Shown: positions 58,054-64,000 of the stretch, one piece after another
How positions within the stretch are numbered: the first letter of the stretch is position 1
Layout: each line of letters starts with the position of its first letter
Source: Candidatus Solirubrobacter pratensis
GTDB lineage: Bacteria > Actinomycetota > Thermoleophilia > Solirubrobacterales > Solirubrobacteraceae
DNA length: 64,000 nt
Direction: 5' to 3'
Assembly: GCF_000425945.1 (NCBI RefSeq)
Contig: NZ_AUEK01000009.1
Location: 186,001-250,000 of the forward strand
Position numbers and translations under genes: made by a program
The notes under the pieces: generated by a model
Databases searched by the model: none
Told to the model about the DNA's origin: nothing
Seen by the model: only the letters and a program-made list of their open reading frames with translations

Positions 58054-58950
58054 TCAGTACGGCCAGCGGCGGGGACGCCGCGGGGGCAGCCGGTGGCGCC
58101 GCCGGTAGCGCCGCTGCTCGGCCTGGCGCAGGCGATCGAGCACGTCGTCGGACCATTCGTGGGTGCGCAGGAGCAGGTAGCGGTCGGCGGCGACGCGCAG
58201 GTAGGCGTCGGCCTCGGTCTCGCCGCGCTCGACGAGGTCGCCCGAGGAGATCAGCTCCGAGACCGGCACGTACTCCTCGTCGAACCAGATCCGGGCGACC
58301 TCGGCACGCTCGTAGAAATGGCCGCGCTCCTGCATCAGCCGGAAGCCCCATGCCTCGACGGCCTCGGCGAGCGTGCCGAAGTCCCACGGATCCGACAGCC
58401 TGATCCGCGCGCGGCGCTGCGCGTCGAGCGGGACGCGCTCGCGGAACAGCCGCTCGTGGTCCTTGAGCGGCAGCTGCGACACGCGCAGGTCGGCGCCGAG
58501 CTTGAGCCGGGTCGTGACCTCGGTGACGTAGGCGTCGATGTCCTCATGGCCGAGCGACTTGGCCACCGAGACGCGATGGTGGCCGTCGCGCACGAAGTAG
58601 AGGTCGCCGACCTGGAAGAGCGAGATCGGCGGCAGCGCCTCGCCGCGCCGCTGGGCGGCGGCGATCCGCTCCCAGCGCGAGCGCAGGCGCGCCGAGGTGG
58701 GGCGGAAGCCGCGATCGAAGTCGACCGCGCGGTCGACGGTGCCGACGATCGCGTCCAGCGGCACGATCTGGAGTCCGCGGTCGACCTGCCCGGTCCGGCC
58801 GAGCGCGTCGACGACCTCCTCGAACGGCAGGATGAGCCCGACGTCGTCGGGCTCCCGGCGCAACCTCCGCGCGACGTCGGACAGCAGCCGCGCCCGCCGG
58901 GCGCGGCTGAAGTCGTGCTGGGCGTCGGAGGCGGAGAACCCGGAGCTCAC
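58054..58950 (-). CDS. ParB/Srx-type nuclease-domain protein in the rsb operon
   Basis: The 298-residue protein has a ParB-N-like core: LQIVPLDAIVGTVDRAVDFD, PPISLFQVGDLYFVRDGHHR, VSVAKSLGHEDIDAYVTEVT. The GHHR (as in G-x-H-R of Srx/ParB) could be the catalytic or CTP-binding site. The C-terminal half (DPWDFGTLAEAVEAWGFRLM, EYVPVSELISSGDLV) is of unknown function and ends in a very basic tail (RRYRRRHRLPPRRPRRWPY). It is 16 bases after the STAS gene and shares its strand, so it is a probable member of the rsb operon. Chromosome partitioning is unlikely. Confidence 0.75.
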   Translation of the reverse strand: MSSGFSASDAQHDFSRARRARLLSDVARRLRREPDDVGLILPFEEVVDALGRTGQVDRGLQIVPLDAIVGTVDRAVDFDRGFRPTSARLRSRWERIAAAQRRGEALPPISLFQVGDLYFVRDGHHRVSVAKSLGHEDIDAYVTEVTTRLKLGADLRVSQLPLKDHERLFRERVPLDAQRRARIRLSDPWDFGTLAEAVEAWGFRLMQERGHFYERAEVARIWFDEEYVPVSELISSGDLVERGETEADAYLRVAADRYLLLRTHEWSDDVLDRLRQAEQRRYRRRHRLPPRRPRRWPY

Positions 58951-58966
58951 CGCCGACCGAGGCTAC

Positions 58967-59329
58967 CTATCCTGCGCCGACCGCATCGCCGTTGAGCGCC
59001 TCGTCGAGCGAGCCGACGATCGTGAAGACGCTGTCCAGGCCCGTGATCCGGAACGTCTTCGCGATCGCGTCACTTGTGCAGACGATGACCAGCGATCCGC
59101 CTTGGCGGCGGAGTCGGCGGTGCGCCCCGATCAGGACGCCGAGCGACGAGGAGTCGATGAAGGTGGTCGCGGACAGGTCCACGACCACGTGCAGCCGGCC
59201 GGCATCGATCGGTGCCGCGACGCGCTGCTTGAACTCGGGTGCGGTGAAGAGGTCGATCTCGCCCGCGACCGCGACGACATGGGTGTCGTCGCCGATCGGG
59301 CGATCGTCGATTTCGAAGTCGATGGCCAT
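58967..59329 (-). CDS. STAS-domain anti-sigma factor antagonist (RsbV-like)
   Basis: The 120-residue protein matches SpoIIAA/RsbV: VVAVAGEIDLFTAPEFKQRV, HVVVDLSATTFIDSSSLGVL with the phosphorylatable Ser cluster, and IGAHRRLRRQGGSLVIVCTS. Unphosphorylated antagonist binds the RsbW kinase and frees the sigma factor. It lies between two RsbW-like genes and the ParB-like gene. ATG 59329 gives the usual length; the frame is open upstream. Expected target: one of the two SigB-like factors in this window. Confidence 0.93.
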   Translation of the reverse strand: MAIDFEIDDRPIGDDTHVVAVAGEIDLFTAPEFKQRVAAPIDAGRLHVVVDLSATTFIDSSSLGVLIGAHRRLRRQGGSLVIVCTSDAIAKTFRITGLDSVFTIVGSLDEALNGDAVGAG

Positions 59330-59402
59330 GCGCGAGGGGTCATCCCCCCTCAGCGCGATTCTCAATCGCATGGGGTCCGAGCGCTGGCCCGGCAAGCCGC
59401 CT

Positions 59403-59810
59403 TCACTCGCCCGCGCCCGCGTACTCCAGGCGGACGTGGAGGAACTCGCGCTCCCCCTCGGGCGACACGCGCAGCTCGTCGGCGAGCTGCTCGATCACGT
59501 TGCCCACTCCTGGCACGGCGGCGTCCACCACCAGGGCGTCGCCGCCGCCGGGGCGCAGCGGCCCGACGCGCAGCGAGAGCGTGCGCGGGCCGGGCTCGAA
59601 CGCGACGTCGACCGTCCCGTGCAGCACGTGCGCGGGGGCGCGCGCGGCGATCAGGTCGGCGACGAGCACCGCGTCGTCCAGGCGGTCCAGCGGCAGGTCG
59701 GCGCGGGCGGCGAGCATGCCCACGACGCGCCGCAGGATCGGGCCGACGAGGGGGCCGGCTGCGATCGACACCGTCGTCGGCGCGTCGCTTCCCGTGCCGC
59801 CCCGCGTCAC
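59403..59810 (-). CDS. Degenerate RsbW-like protein
   Basis: The 135-residue protein has the helical beginning of RsbW-type kinases (LVGPILRRVVGMLAARADLP, LDRLDDAVLVADLIAARAPA) and a beta-sheet C-terminal half (LSLRVGPLRPGGGDALVVDA, LADELRVSPEGEREFLHVRL). The ATP-binding N-box Asn and the D-x-G-x-G are missing, so it probably cannot phosphorylate. Its GTG overlaps the stop of the intact RsbW-like gene (GTGA). It may be a pseudokinase that modulates the partner switch. Confidence 0.75.
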   Translation of the reverse strand: MTRGGTGSDAPTTVSIAAGPLVGPILRRVVGMLAARADLPLDRLDDAVLVADLIAARAPAHVLHGTVDVAFEPGPRTLSLRVGPLRPGGGDALVVDAAVPGVGNVIEQLADELRVSPEGEREFLHVRLEYAGAGE

Positions 59811-60268
59811 GCCGCTTCACCCGGCGCCCGCCGCGCGAAGGTCATCGCCACACGGCTGCCTCCGCCCGGCGCGGACTGCAGGTCGACGGTGTCGGCGATG
59901 GCGGCGATCAGCGGCAGGCCCAGGCCCGGGCCGGACGTGTCCGAGCTCGTGCCGATGCCGCGGCCGGTGTCGGCCACGATGACCTGCACCAGCTCGTCAC
60001 CGGGCTCGATGGTGACCTCCACGGCGCCGGGAACTCCGGCCGCGTACGCGTGGCGCACGACGTTCGTGCATGCCTCGGTGACCGCCAGCCGGAGGTCCTC
60101 GATCAGTTCGTCGGACAGCTGCATGGACTCGGCGAACGCCCCCAGGACGTGACGGACGACCGCGACGTTCTCCGGCAGCGCGGGAAGCGTGAGCGTGACG
60201 TCCGTGCGCGGCGCCTCGAAGCGGTCCATCACGTCGACCGAGCAGAGCTGGTGCTGTGCGTTGCCCAT
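59807..60268 (-). CDS. RsbW-like anti-sigma kinase
   Basis: The 153-residue protein is a compact HATPase: DLRLAVTEACTNVVRHAYAA (N-box, near 64), VQVIVADTGRGIGTSSDTSG (G1) and GPGLGLPLIAAIADTVDLQS (G2). It binds the sigma factor and phosphorylates the STAS antagonist; release occurs when ATP is low or stress phosphatases act. It is the first gene of the operon, just downstream of a SigB-type promoter, so a feedback loop is likely. Start at ATG 60268 (M14 is an alternative). Confidence 0.92.
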   Translation of the reverse strand: MGNAQHQLCSVDVMDRFEAPRTDVTLTLPALPENVAVVRHVLGAFAESMQLSDELIEDLRLAVTEACTNVVRHAYAAGVPGAVEVTIEPGDELVQVIVADTGRGIGTSSDTSGPGLGLPLIAAIADTVDLQSAPGGGSRVAMTFARRAPGEAA

Positions 60269-60283
60269 GGTTCTCGCGTCCTG

Positions 60284-60309
60284 ATACCCGGGCCCCAGCG
60301 CGGGCTAAC
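60284..60309 (-). promoter_or_regulatory. SigB/SigF-type promoter of the rsb operon
   Basis: On the minus strand GTTA (60309-60306), a 16-base spacer and GGGTAT (60289-60284) fit the SigB consensus (-10 perfect). It is 15 bases before the RsbW-like ATG. It implies that the sigma factor drives its own regulators. Confidence 0.65.
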
Positions 60310-60382
60310 CGTGCCGGCGGCGCGAATCAGCGCGTCTGGAGCATGACACGTGCTCGGTCGGACGCGCCGCGCCGCGGACAAC

Positions 60383-60520
60383 TCAGATCGGGCGCGGGTT
60401 GGGGTCCGGCGGCAGCGGGATGGGATCCGGGGTCGGCGTCGGCGGCTGGGGATCCGGCGGAGCCGGCGGACGCGGGTCGGGCGTCGGTCCGGGCCCGGGA
60501 GCGGTGAGGCGATCGGCCAT
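60383..60520 (-). CDS. Small proline-rich protein
   Basis: A 45-residue frame starting at ATG 60520 encodes MADRLTAPGPGPTPDPRPPA, PPDPQPPTPTPDPIPLPPDP, NPRPI. About 45 percent is proline, with regular P-x-P spacing, so it may form a polyproline II spacer or bind a partner. GAGAG lies near the start. The other five frames here give Gly/Arg-rich sequence. It is too short to be sure; conservation is not testable here. Confidence 0.5.
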   Translation of the reverse strand: MADRLTAPGPGPTPDPRPPAPPDPQPPTPTPDPIPLPPDPNPRPI

Positions 60521-60544
60521 CTCTCAATGTCTACCGCTTAAGCA

Positions 60545-60572
60545 CGAACGGGGCGCCGCGGCGCCCCGTTCG
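60545..60572. terminator. Perfect 28-bp palindromic terminator
   Basis: CGAACGGGGCGCCG and its reverse complement meet without a loop. On the minus strand it is followed by TGCTTAAG, the same tail seen after the hairpins at 16.7-16.9 kb. It follows the minus gene ending at 60717. Confidence 0.6.
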
Positions 60573-60716
60573 CTGAGGAGGAGGGTTTGGCGCGCCTGCC
60601 GGAGAGTGGAGGGCATCCGTTCGACGCGTCACCCAGTATCTGCCCTTGGTTGACGAGATTCAAACCAACGCGAACTCAATCTGCGCTCAAGACGTCCAAA
60701 ATGTCCGTGGGCGGAC

Positions 60717-61001
60717 CTAAATGGAGCGGCGACCTTCGGCTTCCCCGCCGGAGACCGGCCGCGCGACGTCAGGACGATCGTCGTGCGACGGGCCGGCGTT
60801 GAGGCCGTCGGGGTCGGCGTGCTGCGGCGTGTCTCCCACGGGCGTCTCGCTGTCGGACCCGATGATCCCGAGCGAGTTCTGGTCCGCGCCCGGGTCGCTC
60901 GCGTCCGAGACGTTCCCCTTCCGCGTCGAGTTGGTGACGAGGAAGGTGATGAACCCGGCCACGATCAGCACGACGATGACTGCGGCGATGACGTAACCCA
61001 T
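60717..61001 (-). CDS. Small single-pass membrane protein
   Basis: The 94-residue protein has one N-terminal membrane helix (MGYVIAAVIVVLIVAGFITF, LVTN) and an acidic, Ser/Asp-rich exposed tail (TRKGNVSDASDPGADQNSLG, IIGSDSETPVGDTPQHADPD) with no other structure. Topology suggests an anchored, disordered outside tail. Function unknown. The upstream gap holds a GGGTA-type -10 shared with the DJ-1 gene but no clear -35. Confidence 0.75.
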   Translation of the reverse strand: MGYVIAAVIVVLIVAGFITFLVTNSTRKGNVSDASDPGADQNSLGIIGSDSETPVGDTPQHADPDGLNAGPSHDDRPDVARPVSGGEAEGRRSI

Positions 61002-61033
61002 ATCCAGAGGCGTACCCGGGTAGCGCCTGCGAT

Positions 61034-61600
61034 ATGGACCTCAAAGGCAAGACAGTCGCGTTCCTCGCGGCCGAAGGCGTCGAGCAGGTCGAGCTGACCG
61101 AGCCGTGGAAGGCCGTCGAGCAGGCGGGCGGAACGCCCCAGCTGATCTCGGTCGAGGACGGCGAGGTGCAGGCGTTCAACCACCTCGACAAGGCCGACAC
61201 GTTCCCCGTCGATCGCACCGCCGCCGACGCGGACGCGTCCGATTACGACGGCCTGGTGCTGCCGGGCGGCGTCGCCAACCCTGACTTCCTGCGCACCGAC
61301 GAGAACGCCGTCGCGTTCGTGCGCTCGTTCTTCGAGCAGGCCAAGCCGGTCGCCGTGATCTGCCACGGCCCGTGGACCCTGATCGAGGCCGACGTCGTGC
61401 GCGGGCGCACGCTCACGTCATGGCCGTCGGTGCAGACCGACCTGCGCAACGCCGGCGCCAAGTGGGTCGACGAGGAGGTCGTGGTCGACGAGGGGCTCGT
61501 CTCCTCGCGCAAGCCCGACGACCTGCCGGCGTTCTGCGCCAAGCTCGTCGAGGAGATCGCCGAAGGCAAGCACGCCGATCAGGCGCGCAGCGCGGTCTGA
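61034..61600 (+). CDS. DJ-1/PfpI family protein
   Basis: The 188-residue protein has the class I glutamine amidotransferase-like fold: KTVAFLAAEGVEQVELTEPW, DYDGLVLPGGVANPDFLRTD, the nucleophile Cys in AVICHGPWTLIEADVVRGR, and PDDLPAFCAKLVEEI. Members repair glycated proteins or act as stress chaperones. GGGTAG lies ten bases before the ATG, as in the BON gene, but no convincing -35 is present. It is followed by the HAD gene after two bases, so both belong to one operon. Confidence 0.92.
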   Translation: MDLKGKTVAFLAAEGVEQVELTEPWKAVEQAGGTPQLISVEDGEVQAFNHLDKADTFPVDRTAADADASDYDGLVLPGGVANPDFLRTDENAVAFVRSFFEQAKPVAVICHGPWTLIEADVVRGRTLTSWPSVQTDLRNAGAKWVDEEVVVDEGLVSSRKPDDLPAFCAKLVEEIAEGKHADQARSAV

Positions 61601-61602
61601 CC

Positions 61603-62259
61603 ATGGCCACCGCGGTCCTGGACATCGACGGCACCCTGGTCGACACCAACTACCACCATGCCGTCGCGTGGTACAGGGCGTTCCGGCAGCACGGGTTCGT
61701 GCTGCCGCTGTGGTGGATCCACCGGCACATCGGGATGGGCGGCGACCAGCTCGTCGCCGCCCTCGCCGGTGACGGCTTCGAGCGCGAGCAGGGCGACGAG
61801 GTCCGCACCGCCGAGAAGGTCCTCTACATGGAGCTGATCCACGAGGTGCAGCCGCTCGAGGGCGCGCGCGCCGTGATCGAGGACCTCAAGAGCTCGGGCC
61901 ACGTCGTCGTGCTCGCCTCCTCGGCCAAGCCCGAGGAGCTCGAGCACTACCTCACGCTGCTCGACGCGCGGTCGCTCGTCGACGGCTGGACCGACTCGGG
62001 CGACGTCGAGTCGACCAAGCCCGAGCCCGACCTCGTGCTGGCCGCGCTGGAGAAGTCCGGCGCCGAGCCGGGCGACGCCGTGATGATCGGCGACTCGACA
62101 TGGGATTGCCGCGCCGCCGAGCGCGCGGGCGTGCGCTCGATCGGCGTGCTCACGGGCGGGTTCTCCGAGCAGGAGCTGACGGAGGCCGGCGCGTCGGAGG
62201 TCTTCTCCTCGGTCAACGAGCTGCGCGAGCACCTCTCCGACATGCCGTTGCGGGCGTGA
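61603..62259 (+). CDS. HAD superfamily hydrolase (phosphoglycolate-phosphatase-like)
   Basis: The 218-residue enzyme has motif I ATAVLDIDGTLVDTNYHHAV (D-x-D-G-T), a cap helical region, motif II VVVLASSAKPEELEHYLTLL, motif III Lys near ESTKPEPDLVLAALEK and motif IV VMIGDSTWDCRAAERAG (G-D-S-x-x-D). It removes phosphate from a small sugar or glycolate phosphate; the substrate is not defined. The ATG is two bases after the DJ-1 stop. A SigB-like sigma factor gene follows. Confidence 0.92.
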   Translation: MATAVLDIDGTLVDTNYHHAVAWYRAFRQHGFVLPLWWIHRHIGMGGDQLVAALAGDGFEREQGDEVRTAEKVLYMELIHEVQPLEGARAVIEDLKSSGHVVVLASSAKPEELEHYLTLLDARSLVDGWTDSGDVESTKPEPDLVLAALEKSGAEPGDAVMIGDSTWDCRAAERAGVRSIGVLTGGFSEQELTEAGASEVFSSVNELREHLSDMPLRA

Positions 62260-62314
62260 GCCCGCGGCCATGCGTTTGAACCAGGACGCGGGCGGTAATG
62301 ACTGCGTCCGACCG

Positions 62315-63184
62315 ATGACCACGGTGGACGCTGCTATGGATACTGTCGAAGCGAGTTCGCCGGTCGTCGCGCCGGCGCGAGAGGAGAAGACGCCCGTCCC
62401 GATGACATCGGTCCCGCCGGCCCGCTCCGAAGACGGTCCGAGCCGCTCCGAAGAGGACCGCAGGCTCCTCATCCGCTACCACCGCCACGGCGACCAGGCT
62501 GCACGCGAGCAGCTCGTGCAGCGCCTGCTCCCGCTGGCGCGGCGGATGGCCCGGCGCTACCGGCGCTCCGATGAGCCGCTCGACGACCTCGTGCAGGTCG
62601 CCACGCTCGGCCTGATCAAGGCGATCGACCGCTTCGATCCCGCGCGCGAGACGGCGTTCTCCTCCTATGCGGTGCCGACGATGCTCGGGGAGCTCAAGCG
62701 CTACTTCCGCGACAACGGCTGGGCGGTCCACGTGCCGCGCGGGATGCAGGAGCGCGTGATGCAGGTGGACACCACGGTCAAGGACCTGTCGCGGCGGCTC
62801 GGGCGCTCGCCGTCGGCGAAGGAGGTCGCCGAGTCGCTGCAGCTGACGACCGAGCAGGTGCTCGAGGCGATGGAGGCGGCATCGGCCTACGACGCGGTCT
62901 CGCTCGAGTCCTACCGCTTCGGCGACGAGGGCGACGGCGAGACCTACGCCGAGTCCATCGGCGAGGTCGACGAGCGCTTCGAGCTGGTCGAGTACGGCGC
63001 CACGATCGCGCCGACGCTGCAGGCCCTGCCGGCGCGCGACCGCATCGTGCTGCACCTGCGCTTCGTCGAGGACATGACGCAGGCGGAGATCGCCGAGCGC
63101 GTCGGCGTCTCCCAGATGCACGTCTCGCGGCTGATCCGGCGGGCGCTCGAGCGCCTGCGCACGGTCGCCGATCACGCGGGCTGA
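62315..63184 (+). CDS. SigB/SigF-type sigma factor (second)
   Basis: The roughly 289-residue factor has a long disordered, acidic start and then region 2 (RRLLIRYHRHGDQAAREQLV, LPLARRMARRYRRSDEPLDD, LVQVATLGLIKAIDRFDPAR, FSSYAVPTMLGELKRYFRDN), region 3 (LGRSPSAKEVAESLQLT) and region 4 (LPARDRIVLHLRFVEDMTQA, EIAERVGVSQMHVSRLIRRA). It is closely related to the factor at 56.3 kb. The start is open: ATG 62315 or 62270. An RsbW-like gene lies 32 bases away, convergent. Confidence 0.92.
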   Translation: MTTVDAAMDTVEASSPVVAPAREEKTPVPMTSVPPARSEDGPSRSEEDRRLLIRYHRHGDQAAREQLVQRLLPLARRMARRYRRSDEPLDDLVQVATLGLIKAIDRFDPARETAFSSYAVPTMLGELKRYFRDNGWAVHVPRGMQERVMQVDTTVKDLSRRLGRSPSAKEVAESLQLTTEQVLEAMEAASAYDAVSLESYRFGDEGDGETYAESIGEVDERFELVEYGATIAPTLQALPARDRIVLHLRFVEDMTQAEIAERVGVSQMHVSRLIRRALERLRTVADHAG

Positions 63185-63216
63185 GCCCTGCGTCGCGAAG
63201 GACGCAAGGAGGAGCG

Positions 63217-63597
63217 CTACGCGCGGCGTCGCGGTCCGACCTCGAACCACACGTGCGTCGAGCCCTCGTGGACGCCCCAGCACGTCGCGACCCGCTCCAC
63301 CAGGTGCAGCCCCCAGCCGCCCTCGAGGCTCGGCTCGGGCGTCATCTCGATCTTGGCGCGCTCGCCGTCGCCCTGGTCGATCACCTCGCCGCGCACCTTG
63401 CCCTCAGCGCCGACCTCGAGCGAAAGCGTGATCGAGCGCTTGGGCCCGAACTTGACGCTGTTCGTGACGAGCTCGGACACGACGAGCTGGAGATCTTCCA
63501 GCACCTCTGGAGCGAGGATCTGATCGAAGACCTCAAGGGCACCGCGCGCCTGTGCAGGCGCGTCGTCTGCCGGGGGAAATTGGAAGCTGAACTGCAT
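63217..63597 (-). CDS. Second RsbW-like ATP-binding protein
   Basis: The 126-residue protein is another compact HATPase: EDLQLVVSELVTNSVKFGPK (N-box), VRGEVIDQGDGERAKIE (D-x-G-D-G) and EGGWGLHLVERVATCWG (G2). It may bind the sigma factor whose gene ends 32 bases away. GGAGGGG lies upstream of ATG 63597. Convergent arrangement suggests it is expressed separately. It lacks a STAS partner nearby, so the switch may use the antagonist at 59 kb or one elsewhere. Confidence 0.9.
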   Translation of the reverse strand: MQFSFQFPPADDAPAQARGALEVFDQILAPEVLEDLQLVVSELVTNSVKFGPKRSITLSLEVGAEGKVRGEVIDQGDGERAKIEMTPEPSLEGGWGLHLVERVATCWGVHEGSTHVWFEVGPRRRA

Positions 63598-63688
63598 CGG
63601 GGGCGGTCGGCCCCTCCCTGACCGCCATGGAGAGTACGCGTTCCGGCTAAAGCATGGGCGGGCACCGGTCCGGGGTACGACCGTTTCC

Positions 63689-63853
63689 ATGGAGACCAGC
63701 GAATCAGACGTCGGATATCCCGAGGAGCAGCCCGGCGAGGTCGGCGACGAGACGACCGAGCCCGACCGCCCGCGCAAGGGCGGCCACGGCGAGGGCAAGA
63801 CGCCCGAGACCGAGAGCGGCGACGGCAAGGCGACCGGGAATCCGAACACCTAG
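63689..63853 (+). CDS. Small acidic disordered protein
   Basis: A 54-residue frame from ATG 63689 encodes METSESDVGYPEEQPGEVGD, ETTEPDRPRKGGHGEGKTPE, TESGDGKATGNPNT. It is rich in Glu, Gly and Pro, with no hydrophobic core, so it is disordered in solution. The opening (S-D-V-G-Y-P-E-E) resembles short stress-induced proteins seen in related actinobacteria, but this rests on memory. Divergent from the RsbW-like gene. Confidence 0.6.
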   Translation: METSESDVGYPEEQPGEVGDETTEPDRPRKGGHGEGKTPETESGDGKATGNPNT

Positions 63854-63862
63854 AGGACCTCC

Positions 63863-64000
63863 GTGGGAGCCGTGGAGGAGACCGTCGAGGTCGAGGCTCC
63901 GCTGGAGACCGTCTACGACGCATGGACGCGGTTCGAGCAGTTCCCGCAGTTCATGGAAGGGGTCGAGCGCGTCGCCCGCAGCGACGAGACGCACCTCCGC
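63863..64000 (+). CDS. 5' part of an SRPBCC/COQ10-like protein
   Basis: From GTG 63863, 46 codons run to the right edge. The sequence MGAVEETVEVEAPLETVYDA, WTRFEQFPQFMEGVERVARS is the start of an SRPBCC (polyketide-cyclase/COQ10) domain, like the one at 39.7 kb. It is cut by the window. AGAGGACCT lies before the start, and only nine bases separate it from the small disordered protein. Confidence 0.85.
   Translation, partial: MGAVEETVEVEAPLETVYDAWTRFEQFPQFMEGVERVARSDETHLR

Noticed and set aside
58054-58950. Chromosomal ParB partner for the ParA at 38 kb
   Set aside because: The genes are 20 kb apart, the C-terminal part is not ParB-like, no parS-type repeat is seen, and operon context is sigma regulation.
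60399-60653. Glycine-rich plus-strand ORF opposite the proline-rich gene
   Set aside because: It is the mirror of the proline-rich frame and has no SD or family; glycine runs arise from the antisense of Pro codons.

Overview
The window is GC-rich throughout, with nearly every third codon position G or C. The gene set points to an actinomycete-like Gram-positive bacterium: PspA with PspAA and PspAB, SigB-type sigma factors with RsbW and STAS partners, a ydaO-type riboswitch before an NlpC/P60 hydrolase, AddAB-type nuclease, and Tat or lipoprotein export signals. The style of the secreted proteins and many small hypotheticals resembles Thermoleophilia (Solirubrobacterales). That placement is inference and is not shown by any rRNA here. 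No transposase, phage gene or CRISPR array is visible; this is a chromosomal segment.

Layout. 1-6 kb: secreted proteins, a DUF4031 gene and a run of broken genes (SDR, ECF sigma factor, secreted-domain gene, HD-GYP, winged-helix), ending at tRNA-Thr(UGU). 6-16.6 kb: a GAF-GGDEF-EAL-GAF protein, a sugar-nucleotide reductase, a fused PlsC-GpsA acyltransferase/dehydrogenase, an ECF sigma factor, YdeI, rhomboid, a BtuF-like protein and a pterin dehydratase with overlapping start codons, and a CNNM/CBS transporter. 16.6-25.7 kb: a candidate small RNA with duplicated hairpins, a divergent 3-hydroxyacyl-CoA dehydrogenase/thiolase pair around a palindromic operator, an FHA protein, an AcuI-like reductase, XseB/XseA, an EAL-HDOD protein and a lipoprotein pair.

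25.7-32 kb is an envelope-stress island: ydaO riboswitch and NlpC/P60 protein, then pspA-pspAA-histidine kinase-response regulator-DUF4097 facing htpX-pspAB across a bidirectional terminator. 32-37.6 kb: an M23 peptidase, then the compact lysA-hom-thrC-thrB operon for lysine and threonine synthesis. 37.6-46.4 kb: a receiver protein, orphan ParA and FHA, a zinc-ribbon protein, SRPBCC, a lipoprotein, a penicillin-binding protein, a MarP-like protease and topoisomerase III. 46.7-54.8 kb: addB-small ORF-addA with start/stop overlaps, then a BrkB membrane protein that appears to start at CTG.

54.8-64 kb is a general-stress neighbourhood: two SigB/SigF-like sigma factors, an ANTAR regulator, an RsbW-like kinase, a degenerate RsbW-like protein, a STAS antagonist and a ParB-like protein in one operon, plus BON, DJ-1/PfpI and HAD proteins and a second RsbW-like kinase. 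Two promoters of GTTT-N15/16-GGGTA type lie in front of the rsb operon and the BON gene, so the sigma factors probably control their own regulators and neighbours. The right edge cuts an SRPBCC gene.
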